Below are positions 1 to 7,811 of a stretch of DNA of 64,000 bases, in pieces. The notes under the pieces are model-generated. The model worked only from the letters and a program-made list of their open reading frames with translations. It was not told the origin of the DNA and did not search any database. This stretch comes from an uncultured Nesterenkonia sp. (lineage in GTDB: Bacteria; Actinomycetota; Actinomycetes; Actinomycetales; Micrococcaceae). The translations under genes and the position numbers were made by a program. Numbering within the stretch: the first letter of the stretch is position 1; every line of letters begins with the position of its first letter. The stretch covers positions 248,001 through 312,000 of the forward strand of contig CANLUC010000003.1 of assembly GCA_947494195.1 (NCBI GenBank), read 5' to 3'.

Positions 1-1772
1 ACCTCAGTATCGGGCAGCTCGACGTCGATCTCCGGCCCGTCGAAGCCACCCGTGATCTGACTCGCGGCGATCACGACCGTTTCGACCGCTTCATCATCCG
101 AGACACGCTCAAGGATCTCCAGGTTGGCCTCGCCGCACGGATCATCGGACTCGTCGTAGGTGCTGGCTCGGGGCGTGCAGCTCGATCGAGTGAGCACCAG
201 AAGGCGCTTGTCGTTGTCCTGCGCGATCTCGTCGAGTGCCGGCAGCCACATGGTGGCATGCGAGTCGCCGAAGACGGCAATGGTCCCGTCGGCATCGGAC
301 TCTTCTGCACCGAGCCAACACTCCGGCACACCTTCGTCCTCAGCCTCGGCCTGGCACCCGGGGTACGGCGACTCCTGGGACTGCATCGCGACATCGGCCG
401 CGGAGGGCACGAGTCCCTGTGTCCCCTCAAACGGGTCGCCGCACTGATCGGGGTTCGCCAGAGCGCGGTAGCCATAGCAGGGGTGGTCTTCGGAGAGGTC
501 CGAGGCCACGAACTCCTGCTCCACGTGCTCCACGGAATAGTGCGCGAGACCCACCACCAACCCCATGCCTACGACGGCGGCCGTCGTGGTCCGCCAGGTC
601 GGTTTCAGGAATGAGGCTCGACGAAGCGGGGTTTCGAAGAATCTCGTGGTCAGCGCGGAGAGAAGGACGACACCGAGGATCAGTGCAATCTTGACGTACC
701 AGTCGTCCGCGGTCTCACTGACGTAGGGAGAGAGGATCACTACAGGCCAGTGCCAGAGGTAGATGGCATAGGACCAGTCACCGATCGCCGTGGCTGGGCG
801 CAGAGACAGCCACCAGTGGATTCCCGTGCCCGGCCCCTTGCCGCCGCATGCCATCAGCAGAGCAGCCCCCACGGTGGGGAGCAGCGCCGCCCATCCGGGG
901 AAGGGCGTCAGGGAGGTGTAGAAGCAGGCGGCCGAAAGGATCATGGCGAAGCCTGTCCAACCCAGAAGGTTCCCCCAACGGCCCGTGAACTGGCTCGCCC
1001 CGAGGACCAGCGCCAGGACGGCACCCAGCGCGAACTCCCAGATCCTTGTCGGTGTGACGAAGTAGGCCTGGGCGGAGGAATCCGCAGTGTAGTAGACCGA
1101 GAACGCCAGGGAGCCCACACCGAGCAGACCGATCACCCACAGGAAGATCGTACGTACTTGAACTCGAGGCTGCGCATCTGCGCCACGGGAGATTCTGCGG
1201 GACACCATCGCGACCGCCAGCACCAGGGCGAGCAGCACGGGCCAGAGGACATAGAACTGCTCCTCCACAGAGAGCGACCAGAAGTGTTGCACCGCGGTGG
1301 CCTGTTCATCCGCCTTGGAATAGTCCACGGCGTCTTCGGCCAGGATCCAGTTCTGTACGTAGAGCGCCGAAGCTATGATCTGCCGTCGCGTGCCTTGCCA
1401 CGCTGTGCTGGGCAGGATCGTGACGGACGCGATTGCAGTCAGCCCGAGCACCAGCAGGCTCAGCGGCAGCAGTCGTCTGATCCGTCGCGCCCAGAACTGC
1501 CCGAGCCGGATCCGTCCGGTCCGGTTCGCCTCCTTGAACAGGTGCGCCGTGATCAGGTACCCCGAGATCACGAAGAAGACGTCCACACCGACGTATCCAC
1601 CCGTGAGGCTGTCGGGCCAGAAGTGATACACCACGACGAGGAGCACGGCCAACGCACGCAGTCCCTGGATCTCGGGCTGGAACCTCCCGCTGCGGGAAGT
1701 GCGGGTGCCGGTCTCAGGCATGGATGCCGCTGAGGCAGGCATGCTCCGTGGTGTTTCGGTGCTTGTGGACAT
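1..1772 (-). CDS. Acyltransferase-3 / SGNH fusion (OafA/YrhL-type), 3' end outside window
   Basis: Membrane O-acyltransferase that probably acetylates an envelope polysaccharide. The frame is open from the ATG at 1772 to the left edge (about 590 codons); by comparison with the 720-residue paralog at 7812-9974, about 130 C-terminal residues are missing. An N-terminal EIQGLRALAV motif opens a stretch of about ten hydrophobic helices, typical of the acyltransferase-3 fold. A periplasmic SGNH hydrolase-like domain follows, with FGDSHATMW near residue 500 supplying the nucleophilic serine. The catalytic DxxH would lie beyond the edge. It is transcribed away from wecC. The two paralogs are strongly similar along the whole visible length. 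Family assignment is firm; the sugar and acyl group are unknown. Confidence 0.93.
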   Translation of the reverse strand, partial: MSTSTETPRSMPASAASMPETGTRTSRSGRFQPEIQGLRALAVLLVVVYHFWPDSLTGGYVGVDVFFVISGYLITAHLFKEANRTGRIRLGQFWARRIRRLLPLSLLVLGLTAIASVTILPSTAWQGTRRQIIASALYVQNWILAEDAVDYSKADEQATAVQHFWSLSVEEQFYVLWPVLLALVLAVAMVSRRISRGADAQPRVQVRTIFLWVIGLLGVGSLAFSVYYTADSSAQAYFVTPTRIWEFALGAVLALVLGASQFTGRWGNLLGWTGFAMILSAACFYTSLTPFPGWAALLPTVGAALLMACGGKGPGTGIHWWLSLRPATAIGDWSYAIYLWHWPVVILSPYVSETADDWYVKIALILGVVLLSALTTRFFETPLRRASFLKPTWRTTTAAVVGMGLVVGLAHYSVEHVEQEFVASDLSEDHPCYGYRALANPDQCGDPFEGTQGLVPSAADVAMQSQESPYPGCQAEAEDEGVPECWLGAEESDADGTIAVFGDSHATMWLPALDEIAQDNDKRLLVLTRSSCTPRASTYDESDDPCGEANLEILERVSDDEAVETVVIAASQITGGFDGPEIDVELPDTE

Positions 1773-1823
1773 AGGCAGTTCGTTTTTTCCTTGGACGCCG
1801 GAATGCAACCGCTCCAAGATAAC

Positions 1824-1855
1824 GGCGATTCCTGGGAATCACCGCATATATGCGG
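1824..1855. promoter_or_regulatory. Two abutting palindromes in the divergent acyltransferase/wecC intergenic region
   Basis: Positions 1842-1855 (CCGCATATATGCGG) form a perfect 14-bp palindrome. The 20 bases at 1824-1843 form an imperfect one (GGCGATTCCT / GGGAATCACC, 8 of 10 positions pairing). They lie in the 245-bp gap between the divergent acyltransferase and wecC. The gap is otherwise featureless apart from a TAGACT -10-like hexamer at 1967-1972. A regulator site is a reasonable guess; no specific regulator can be named. Confidence 0.35.
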
Positions 1856-2017
1856 AGCGCAGAGGGGCCGGCACAGAGAGCTGACAACTGGGTCCAAGGT
1901 ATCGCGTGTTGGACCGCCACTTGTGGCGCACGCGAACGGCGTGGTGCTCTGACACAGGCCCTGGGCTAGACTCGCCTGCTGTCAGACCCTTTGCGCCGTC
2001 GAAGAAAGCGAACAGCC

Positions 2018-3253
2018 TTGATCAGCAAATCCTCAACAGTCGGTGTCATCGGGCTTGGTTACATCGGTCTGCCCACCGCAGCCATCCTGGCAGATCACGG
2101 CGTGAGAACAATCGGCATGGACGTCTCCGAACGCAACGTCGCCACCGTGAACAACGGCGAGGTCCCCTTCGTGGAACCCGGACTGCGCGAAGTCCTGGAA
2201 CGCGCAGTCAACAGCGGCACCCTCACCGCGAGCACGCAGACCCCCACAGCGGACGCCTACATCGTGGCCGTCCCTACCCCCTTCACCGACACCCACTCGG
2301 CAGATCTGACCTATATCGAGGCCGCCGCCGACGGGATCGCCGCGAAGCTGACCGGTGGGGAGCTGATCATCCTGGAATCGACCTCGCCTCCAGGCGCCAC
2401 CGAACACATGGCCGCCCGCATCCTCACCGCCCGCCCGGACCTCACCGCGGAGGACATCCTGGTCGCGCACTGCCCCGAACGGGTGCTCCCGGGCAAGATC
2501 ATGGACGAGATGATCACCAACGACCGGATCATCGGCGGACTCACCCGCGAAGCCGCCGAGGCCGCCCGCGAGCTCTACTCGGCATTCTGCAAGGGCGAGT
2601 TCCTGCTCACCGACGCACGGACCGCGGAGATGGCCAAGCTCACCGAGAACAGCTTCCGCGACGTCAACATCGCCTTCGCGAACGAGCTTTCCGTGATCAG
2701 CCACAAACTCGGCATTGACGTGTGGGAGCTCATCGAGCTGGCCAATCACCACCCCCGGGTGAACATCTTGCAGCCCGGCCCCGGCGTGGGCGGACACTGC
2801 ATCGCGGTCGATCCCTGGTTCATCGTCGACGCCGCCCCAGAACAGGCCAACCTGATCCGCACCGCGCGGCAGACCAATGATGCCAAGCCCGAATGGGTGC
2901 TCGGCCGGATCGAGCAGGCACTGGAGGCCGCCGGGGAGCACCCGAGCGTGGCGCTGCTGGGCCTTGCGTTCAAGGCGAACATCGATGATCTGCGCGAATC
3001 GCCCTCGCTGCGCATCGCGGAGAAGCTCGCCCAGCGCGCCCCCGGTGCACAGATCCTTGCGGTGGAGCCCCACGTGGAGGAGCTCCCCCGTTCTCTGCAG
3101 GGCTTCAGCAATGTCAGCCTGACCAGCCTGGAGCAGGCTCTCGGCCGCGCCGATGTGGTCGTGCTGCTGGTGGACCACGACGCGTTCAAAGCAGTTCCCT
3201 CCTCGCAGCTGGGCAATGCGACCGTCATCGACACCCGCGGGATCTGGCGGTAG
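2018..3253 (+). CDS. wecC: UDP-N-acetyl-D-mannosamine dehydrogenase
   Basis: NAD-dependent four-electron oxidation of UDP-ManNAc to UDP-ManNAcA, in the cytoplasm. The N-terminus has the Rossmann motif GVIGLGYIGLPTA. The middle domain carries LTENSFRDVNIAFANEL, and PGPGVGGHCIAVDPWF contains the catalytic cysteine of the UDP-glucose/GDP-mannose dehydrogenase family. LGLAFKANIDDLRESPS marks the C-terminal NAD/UDP domain. The TTG at 2018 is preferred because GAAGAAAG lies 9 nt upstream and family members begin just before the Rossmann strand; an in-frame TTG at 1991 would add nine basic residues. A TAGACT -10-like element at 1967-1972 fits the 2018 start. Its partner epimerase wecB is 23 kb away at 25187-26368. 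Confidence 0.92.
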   Translation: MISKSSTVGVIGLGYIGLPTAAILADHGVRTIGMDVSERNVATVNNGEVPFVEPGLREVLERAVNSGTLTASTQTPTADAYIVAVPTPFTDTHSADLTYIEAAADGIAAKLTGGELIILESTSPPGATEHMAARILTARPDLTAEDILVAHCPERVLPGKIMDEMITNDRIIGGLTREAAEAARELYSAFCKGEFLLTDARTAEMAKLTENSFRDVNIAFANELSVISHKLGIDVWELIELANHHPRVNILQPGPGVGGHCIAVDPWFIVDAAPEQANLIRTARQTNDAKPEWVLGRIEQALEAAGEHPSVALLGLAFKANIDDLRESPSLRIAEKLAQRAPGAQILAVEPHVEELPRSLQGFSNVSLTSLEQALGRADVVVLLVDHDAFKAVPSSQLGNATVIDTRGIWR

Positions 3254-3360
3254 ACCCGGAGCAGTGACCTGGTCCGCCGCGAATCGCGCCGGATACACTC
3301 CACCCAAGTCCGCACGCGAGGTCTGCACGTGAACTCGCATCTACGTCATCGAGGAGCTTG

Positions 3361-3780
3361 ATGAACACCGACTCAGAGACTGGACGGCCGGGCGCCGGTC
3401 CGGAGCGCACCAGCACTCCGAATGAAGAAGCGACCTTGTCCCCTGAACAGGTGGTCGTGGCCCTGTTGCGGCAACAGGAAAGTCTGCTCTCTGAGTTGAA
3501 CTGGGCCTACGAGCAGCTGGAGCGCTCACAGGAGCAGGAACTCGTCGACATCAAGGCAAGGGTCACTCAGCTGGAGCGACAGGTCTCCAAGACCGGGGGT
3601 GGCCGTTTCCTGCCCGCCACCGGGGCCGGGGCCGGGGAGGCGCCATCGGGGCTGATCGCGGTGACGCGCAAGCGTGTCGAGTTCAGCATCCGCAACCCTC
3701 GCAAGGCACTGAAGCTCGCAGAACGTCGACTACGACGTCCCTCGAGCGCTCCCACACTCGAGGCTGGCCGCTCTACGTGA
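3361..3780 (+). CDS. Small coiled-coil protein of the polysaccharide cluster
   Basis: A 139-residue protein of unknown function. Residues about 25-75 form a probable coiled coil (VVALLRQQESLLSELNWAYE, then a heptad-like run to about ERQVSK). A Gly/Ala/Pro-rich linker and a basic C-terminus follow. No signal peptide or membrane segment is seen. The ATG at 3361 follows GAGGAG (3351-3356). The TGA overlaps the GTG of the next gene by 4 nt (GTGA), so it is probably translationally coupled to the glycosyltransferase and may act as its scaffold or partner. Short coiled-coil proteins are common beside actinobacterial wall-polymer glycosyltransferases; the role here is inference. Confidence 0.75.
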   Translation: MNTDSETGRPGAGPERTSTPNEEATLSPEQVVVALLRQQESLLSELNWAYEQLERSQEQELVDIKARVTQLERQVSKTGGGRFLPATGAGAGEAPSGLIAVTRKRVEFSIRNPRKALKLAERRLRRPSSAPTLEAGRST

Positions 3781-6437
3781 ATCAACGGTGGCAGGCAGCG
3801 CGGTACGACAGGCGGTCGCAGATATCTGCCGGGCGCAAGGCGGTGGCGGAGCTTCTCTCCGCCGCCGATCCATTGACGCCCCTGAAGGACAAGCTTGTCC
3901 TCGACGCATTGGGCATGCCGTCCACGTCTCCTTTTCGCGGCGGGCATCTGAGGCCGGCGAAGCTGCAGGAGGAGCTGGCAGGGGCACTCTATGGTCTGCC
4001 ACGGCTTGAGAGTGGAATCTCGAAAGCGCCGCTGCCCGTCCGCGTCGGTGTCTTCGGTGACGACTCGCTGGTCCATGCCTTCCAGGGCGCTGCCGCCCTG
4101 GCCCCCATAGACCCGCTTGACTGGGAAGCCGGAGTCGCGGACTCGCAGGTCATCATGCTGGGGGCAGAGAGCCCGGTGTTCCCTCAGAGCCAGCGCGATG
4201 TCGTCAATGCCGCACGCGAACGCAGCATTCCTCTGATCTTCGTGGACCTTAGGACCACCACCCCGAGATCTGACCAGATGAGCCTGGCCGGTCGATGTGA
4301 CCGCATCTTCGCCATCTCGGAAGAGAACGCTGTGCGGTACCGGGACGCTGCGCCACGGGGTGTCGCCGTCGACCTCATTGCGATTCCGGTCAGCCCGCTG
4401 GTGCGGTCGCCGATCGGGTCCCAGAGATCTGGCCCTCCCCTCGTCACCTACTTCGAAGAAGACCACGCGGAGTTCCCCGTGGACGTCGCCGAAAGCATCG
4501 AGTGGATCCTCGACGGGGTCGCAGCCTCCGGTTCGGACCTGATCCTCAGTCGAGGACGCGGCACGGTGGGATCCTTCCCGGTGCGGCATTGGCCGTATGT
4601 GCAGGAATGGGCGTCGTCTCGGCGCATGGAACTGGACCGGCTGGCTGATGTCGGTGTCGTCGCCCACGTGGTCGGTGGGTCCCAGAGCGCATTCTCCGCT
4701 CGGGCCGTCGAGCTCCAGGCCTCGGGGTCCATGGTGCTCTCCACCTACAACCAGGGAATCAACTCCTACTATCCCCATGTCCACATCGCGAACTCACGTG
4801 AAGACGTGGCCTCGATGCTGGAGCGGCTGGAGATCAAGGACCTTCGTCGGAATCAAAGCGATGGGGTCCGCGAGGCCTTCACCCGCCACCACGCATGTGA
4901 CGTCTTGCGCGGCATGCTTCGAGAGGTCGGAACCTCTTCCGACACCCCTGCCGCACGGTTCTTGGCTGTCGCGGAGGAACCCGACGCCACGCTGCTCGAG
5001 GAGATGTCAGCCCAGAGTGCGGGAGCCGTAGAGACTGTGACCTGGAAAGAGGCCGTCGCACGACAGGGACAGTACGACGTGCTGCTTCCGGTCTCGGTGG
5101 AGCACCACTACTCCCCGACCTACCTGGCCGACCACCTCGCCGCCTTGAGCTATCAGTCCGCGCCAGTGGTCGCCAAGCTCTCGAATCCATTGCGCGCAGG
5201 GCACGCCCATACACATGCACACACCGGCGAGCTGGCGCTGACGGCTTGGTGGCGACCAGAACCGTCGACAGTCCACGACGCTCAAGCCCTGCAGACGACG
5301 CTCTCCTCAGCGCGGGTGTACGTCGCCGATGGTTTCGGACACCGGGACCGCCGTGCGGGTCGCGCACGTCCCACACTTGCCACACTCGCCGCCGGTGACG
5401 ATTTCGCGGAGGTCTCGCGGGAGGTTGCTCGCACCGCTCGGCAGCAGGATCTGGAGCTGAGCGTCGTGGTCCCGATCTACAACAACGGCCCACATCTGCG
5501 ACATAAGGCCTTTGCTTCTCTCTTCAGGTCGAGCGCATTCGAGAAGATGCATGTGCTGCTGGTCAGCGACGGGTCCACTGATCCCCTCACCCTCTCCATC
5601 ATCGAGGACCTGGTCGACGACTACCCCAATGTCTCGGCCTTCCACCACGCCCAGGGCGGTTCGGGCTCCGCGTCTCGACCCCGGAACACGGGTCTCGATC
5701 TCGCCCAGACGACCTACGTCACCTATCTCGACCCTGACAACGAGGCGATCGAAAACGGCTATGCGCGACTCTACGAGGAGATCCAGGCGCAGCCCGAGGT
5801 CGACTTCGTGCTCGGCAACATGTCGCAGTGGGCCAAACGCAGAAGCATGCTCCCGTACGCAGAGGTGCTCCAGAGCCTCTTCGCCCAACACCTGGACGCA
5901 GCAGGCAACATCGAAGTCCCGCCCCGCGCACTGGAAGCCCTTCGGTTCAGACCCATGGGCATCCAGACGGTGATCGCTCGCACAGCGTGGCTGAAATCGC
6001 TGAACCTCACTCAGCCCGTTGGCGCGGTGGGGCAGGACTCCTACTTCTTCCAACAGATGCTGCACTACGCCAGATCCGTCAGGACGGTCGACGTGGGTGT
6101 TCACACGTACTACATGGTGGTCAGCAACTCCACCGTGAACACGCTCAATCCGAACTACTTCAGGAAGTACCTTCCATTGGACCGAGCGCGAGCACAATGG
6201 CTCTCCGAGGTCGGCCTCCTGGACGCCTATAAGAAGGAACGTCTCGAACCCTTCCTGGTGTCCTGGCTGCTTCCGAAGCTCCGACGGGTTCAGGACGACG
6301 AATGGTATGCAGCCGCCGAGAATCTGGCGGAGCTGCTGAACTGCTACGGCGACTACCGCTGGACGCAGCCAGCGGCAATAGACTTCTGGGACGATCTGAG
6401 AAGAGCGCGGCCCCGCAGAGCTGCGGCGTTGAAGTGA
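3777..6437 (+). CDS. Two-domain glycosyltransferase (GT-B-like N-terminus plus family 2 C-terminus)
   Basis: An 886-residue cytoplasmic enzyme, probably adding sugars to a wall glycopolymer. Residues about 70-390 look like a CgeB-like GT-B region ending in SGSMVLSTYNQGINSYYPH and a scan of ADP/UDP-sugar-binding type. From about residue 560 a GT-A (GT2) domain begins with LSVVVPIYNNGPHLRHKA, continues with VSDGSTDPL, and has DPDN near residue 652 in place of the usual DxD, preceded by GGSGSASRPRNTGLD. Its GTG start overlaps the stop of the coiled-coil gene. With two catalytic modules it could add two different residues or polymerise a disaccharide unit. Donor and acceptor cannot be read from sequence. 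Confidence 0.85.
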   Translation: MNQRWQAARYDRRSQISAGRKAVAELLSAADPLTPLKDKLVLDALGMPSTSPFRGGHLRPAKLQEELAGALYGLPRLESGISKAPLPVRVGVFGDDSLVHAFQGAAALAPIDPLDWEAGVADSQVIMLGAESPVFPQSQRDVVNAARERSIPLIFVDLRTTTPRSDQMSLAGRCDRIFAISEENAVRYRDAAPRGVAVDLIAIPVSPLVRSPIGSQRSGPPLVTYFEEDHAEFPVDVAESIEWILDGVAASGSDLILSRGRGTVGSFPVRHWPYVQEWASSRRMELDRLADVGVVAHVVGGSQSAFSARAVELQASGSMVLSTYNQGINSYYPHVHIANSREDVASMLERLEIKDLRRNQSDGVREAFTRHHACDVLRGMLREVGTSSDTPAARFLAVAEEPDATLLEEMSAQSAGAVETVTWKEAVARQGQYDVLLPVSVEHHYSPTYLADHLAALSYQSAPVVAKLSNPLRAGHAHTHAHTGELALTAWWRPEPSTVHDAQALQTTLSSARVYVADGFGHRDRRAGRARPTLATLAAGDDFAEVSREVARTARQQDLELSVVVPIYNNGPHLRHKAFASLFRSSAFEKMHVLLVSDGSTDPLTLSIIEDLVDDYPNVSAFHHAQGGSGSASRPRNTGLDLAQTTYVTYLDPDNEAIENGYARLYEEIQAQPEVDFVLGNMSQWAKRRSMLPYAEVLQSLFAQHLDAAGNIEVPPRALEALRFRPMGIQTVIARTAWLKSLNLTQPVGAVGQDSYFFQQMLHYARSVRTVDVGVHTYYMVVSNSTVNTLNPNYFRKYLPLDRARAQWLSEVGLLDAYKKERLEPFLVSWLLPKLRRVQDDEWYAAAENLAELLNCYGDYRWTQPAAIDFWDDLRRARPRRAAALK

Positions 6438-6544
6438 CCAGAGCGCGTGGAGGTGCCGCTCGGCCCCACGCTCCAGCTGACGAGCGAACGAATGAGCACG
6501 ACTCGACTGACCAAGAAGCCACCCACCGAGACAGAAGGAGCTCC

Positions 6545-7777
6545 ATGCCGCGGCTACCACGGGCCCTGCATCGCAACCTCCCCGGGATCGGGTGGCGAGA
6601 TCGAAAGCTCAGCTTCTTGGAATCTCGCGTGGAGCAGCTTCTCCAAACGCGCGACTCCCTCGGAAGCACGCTGGATCAGACGCGGGCGACGCTCGAGAGG
6701 GAGCGCACCGAGCACGCCCAGCAGCTCGGGTTTCATACCTCGGAGATCGCCACCCTCCGGAATGACATCGAGGACCTCGCAAGAGCCGGTGCAGACTCGC
6801 CCGAAGCAGGCGGACCGGCACGGCCCTCCTTCAAGGACAAGATGGCGGACTACCGGGCCGCGACGAACCTCGCGCGGGCCAACAAATGGCATCCGGACAG
6901 CGCGATCGCGCAGATGAACTACAAGCTGCGCACGTATGCCCTGGCAGAGAGCCTGGGTGTCGACACTCCGAAGATCCACCGGGTCTGGAACTCAGCAACG
7001 GAGATCAACCTCAATGAGATCGATGCTGAGAAGATCGTGCTCAAGGCAGACGGCGGTCACAGCGGCATCTCTGTCATTCCGCTCCGACGCACCGACCGCG
7101 GCTGGCAGACCCTGAACGGCACGGAGCAGCTGAGCGGTGGACGCCCATCGGAGCAAGTCTTGAAGCAGCTCAAGAAGGGGCGCAGGCCGTACTTCGCCGA
7201 AGAGTTCCTTGAGAGTGATGCCGACTCCACGATCCCCGCCGATATCAAGGTGTACACGGCATACGGACAGATCCTTCATGTGCTCGTCATGCAGACCAGT
7301 GGCAAAGGGGTCGTCAACCGCAGCACCTTCAGCCGACGCTACTTCGACGCGGCAGGGAACGATCTGGGCATGATCCTCCCGGTCGCCGTCTACGGCCCGG
7401 ACATCCCTGTCCCTCGCGAGTGGGACGATCTGCTCGCTTCGGCACGAAAGCTCTCCATCGCCTCGGGCATCCCGTTCGTCCGGGTGGACCTGTACGGGAC
7501 CTCTCGAGGGCCAGTCCTGGGCGAGCTCACCGCGACTCCAGGCGGCAAGCAGCGCTACCGACTCCGCCACGACACCATGATGGGCAGAGCCTGCAATGAG
7601 GCCGAGGTGCGCCTCCAGCGGGATATCGCGCGTGGTCGACCCTCTGGGACGCTCTATGGACTCGACCCTTACACCTGGCGGTATCCCGATTCAGAGCGCG
7701 AGACACATCCATCGTCCTGGCAGCGCCCAGCAGGCGATCCCGAGGAGTGGTACACGCCCTCCCCCACGGGTTCCTGA
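6545..7777 (+). CDS. TupA-like ATP-grasp protein
   Basis: A 410-residue protein with an N-terminal coiled coil (about residues 22-75) and a C-terminal ATP-grasp domain of the TupA type. That family is named after the teichuronopeptide biosynthesis protein of alkaliphilic Bacillus. Recognisable stretches are KWHPDSAIAQMNYKLRTYAL, IDAEKIVLKADGGHSG, YFAEEFLES, IPADIKVYTAYGQILHVLVM and IPFVRVDLYGTSRGPVLGEL, which order the nucleotide- and Mg-binding strands. The start is ATG 6545, with AGAAGGAG ending at 6540; upstream in-frame starts would give an unlikely extension. It stands 107 nt after the glycosyltransferase in the same direction. ATP-grasp enzymes join a carboxylate to an amine or thiol, so amide decoration of a uronic acid is the leading hypothesis. 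Confidence 0.87.
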   Translation: MPRLPRALHRNLPGIGWRDRKLSFLESRVEQLLQTRDSLGSTLDQTRATLERERTEHAQQLGFHTSEIATLRNDIEDLARAGADSPEAGGPARPSFKDKMADYRAATNLARANKWHPDSAIAQMNYKLRTYALAESLGVDTPKIHRVWNSATEINLNEIDAEKIVLKADGGHSGISVIPLRRTDRGWQTLNGTEQLSGGRPSEQVLKQLKKGRRPYFAEEFLESDADSTIPADIKVYTAYGQILHVLVMQTSGKGVVNRSTFSRRYFDAAGNDLGMILPVAVYGPDIPVPREWDDLLASARKLSIASGIPFVRVDLYGTSRGPVLGELTATPGGKQRYRLRHDTMMGRACNEAEVRLQRDIARGRPSGTLYGLDPYTWRYPDSERETHPSSWQRPAGDPEEWYTPSPTGS

Positions 7778-7811
7778 GCCGACCCGAGGTGGGTGCGCTC
7801 GCCCGCCGTTG

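Noticed and set aside
2033-3340. Long open frame on the minus strand opposite wecC
   Set aside because: Typical high-GC antisense frame: residue composition rich in Gly/Arg/Asp/Val without family motifs, fully covered by wecC on the plus strand.
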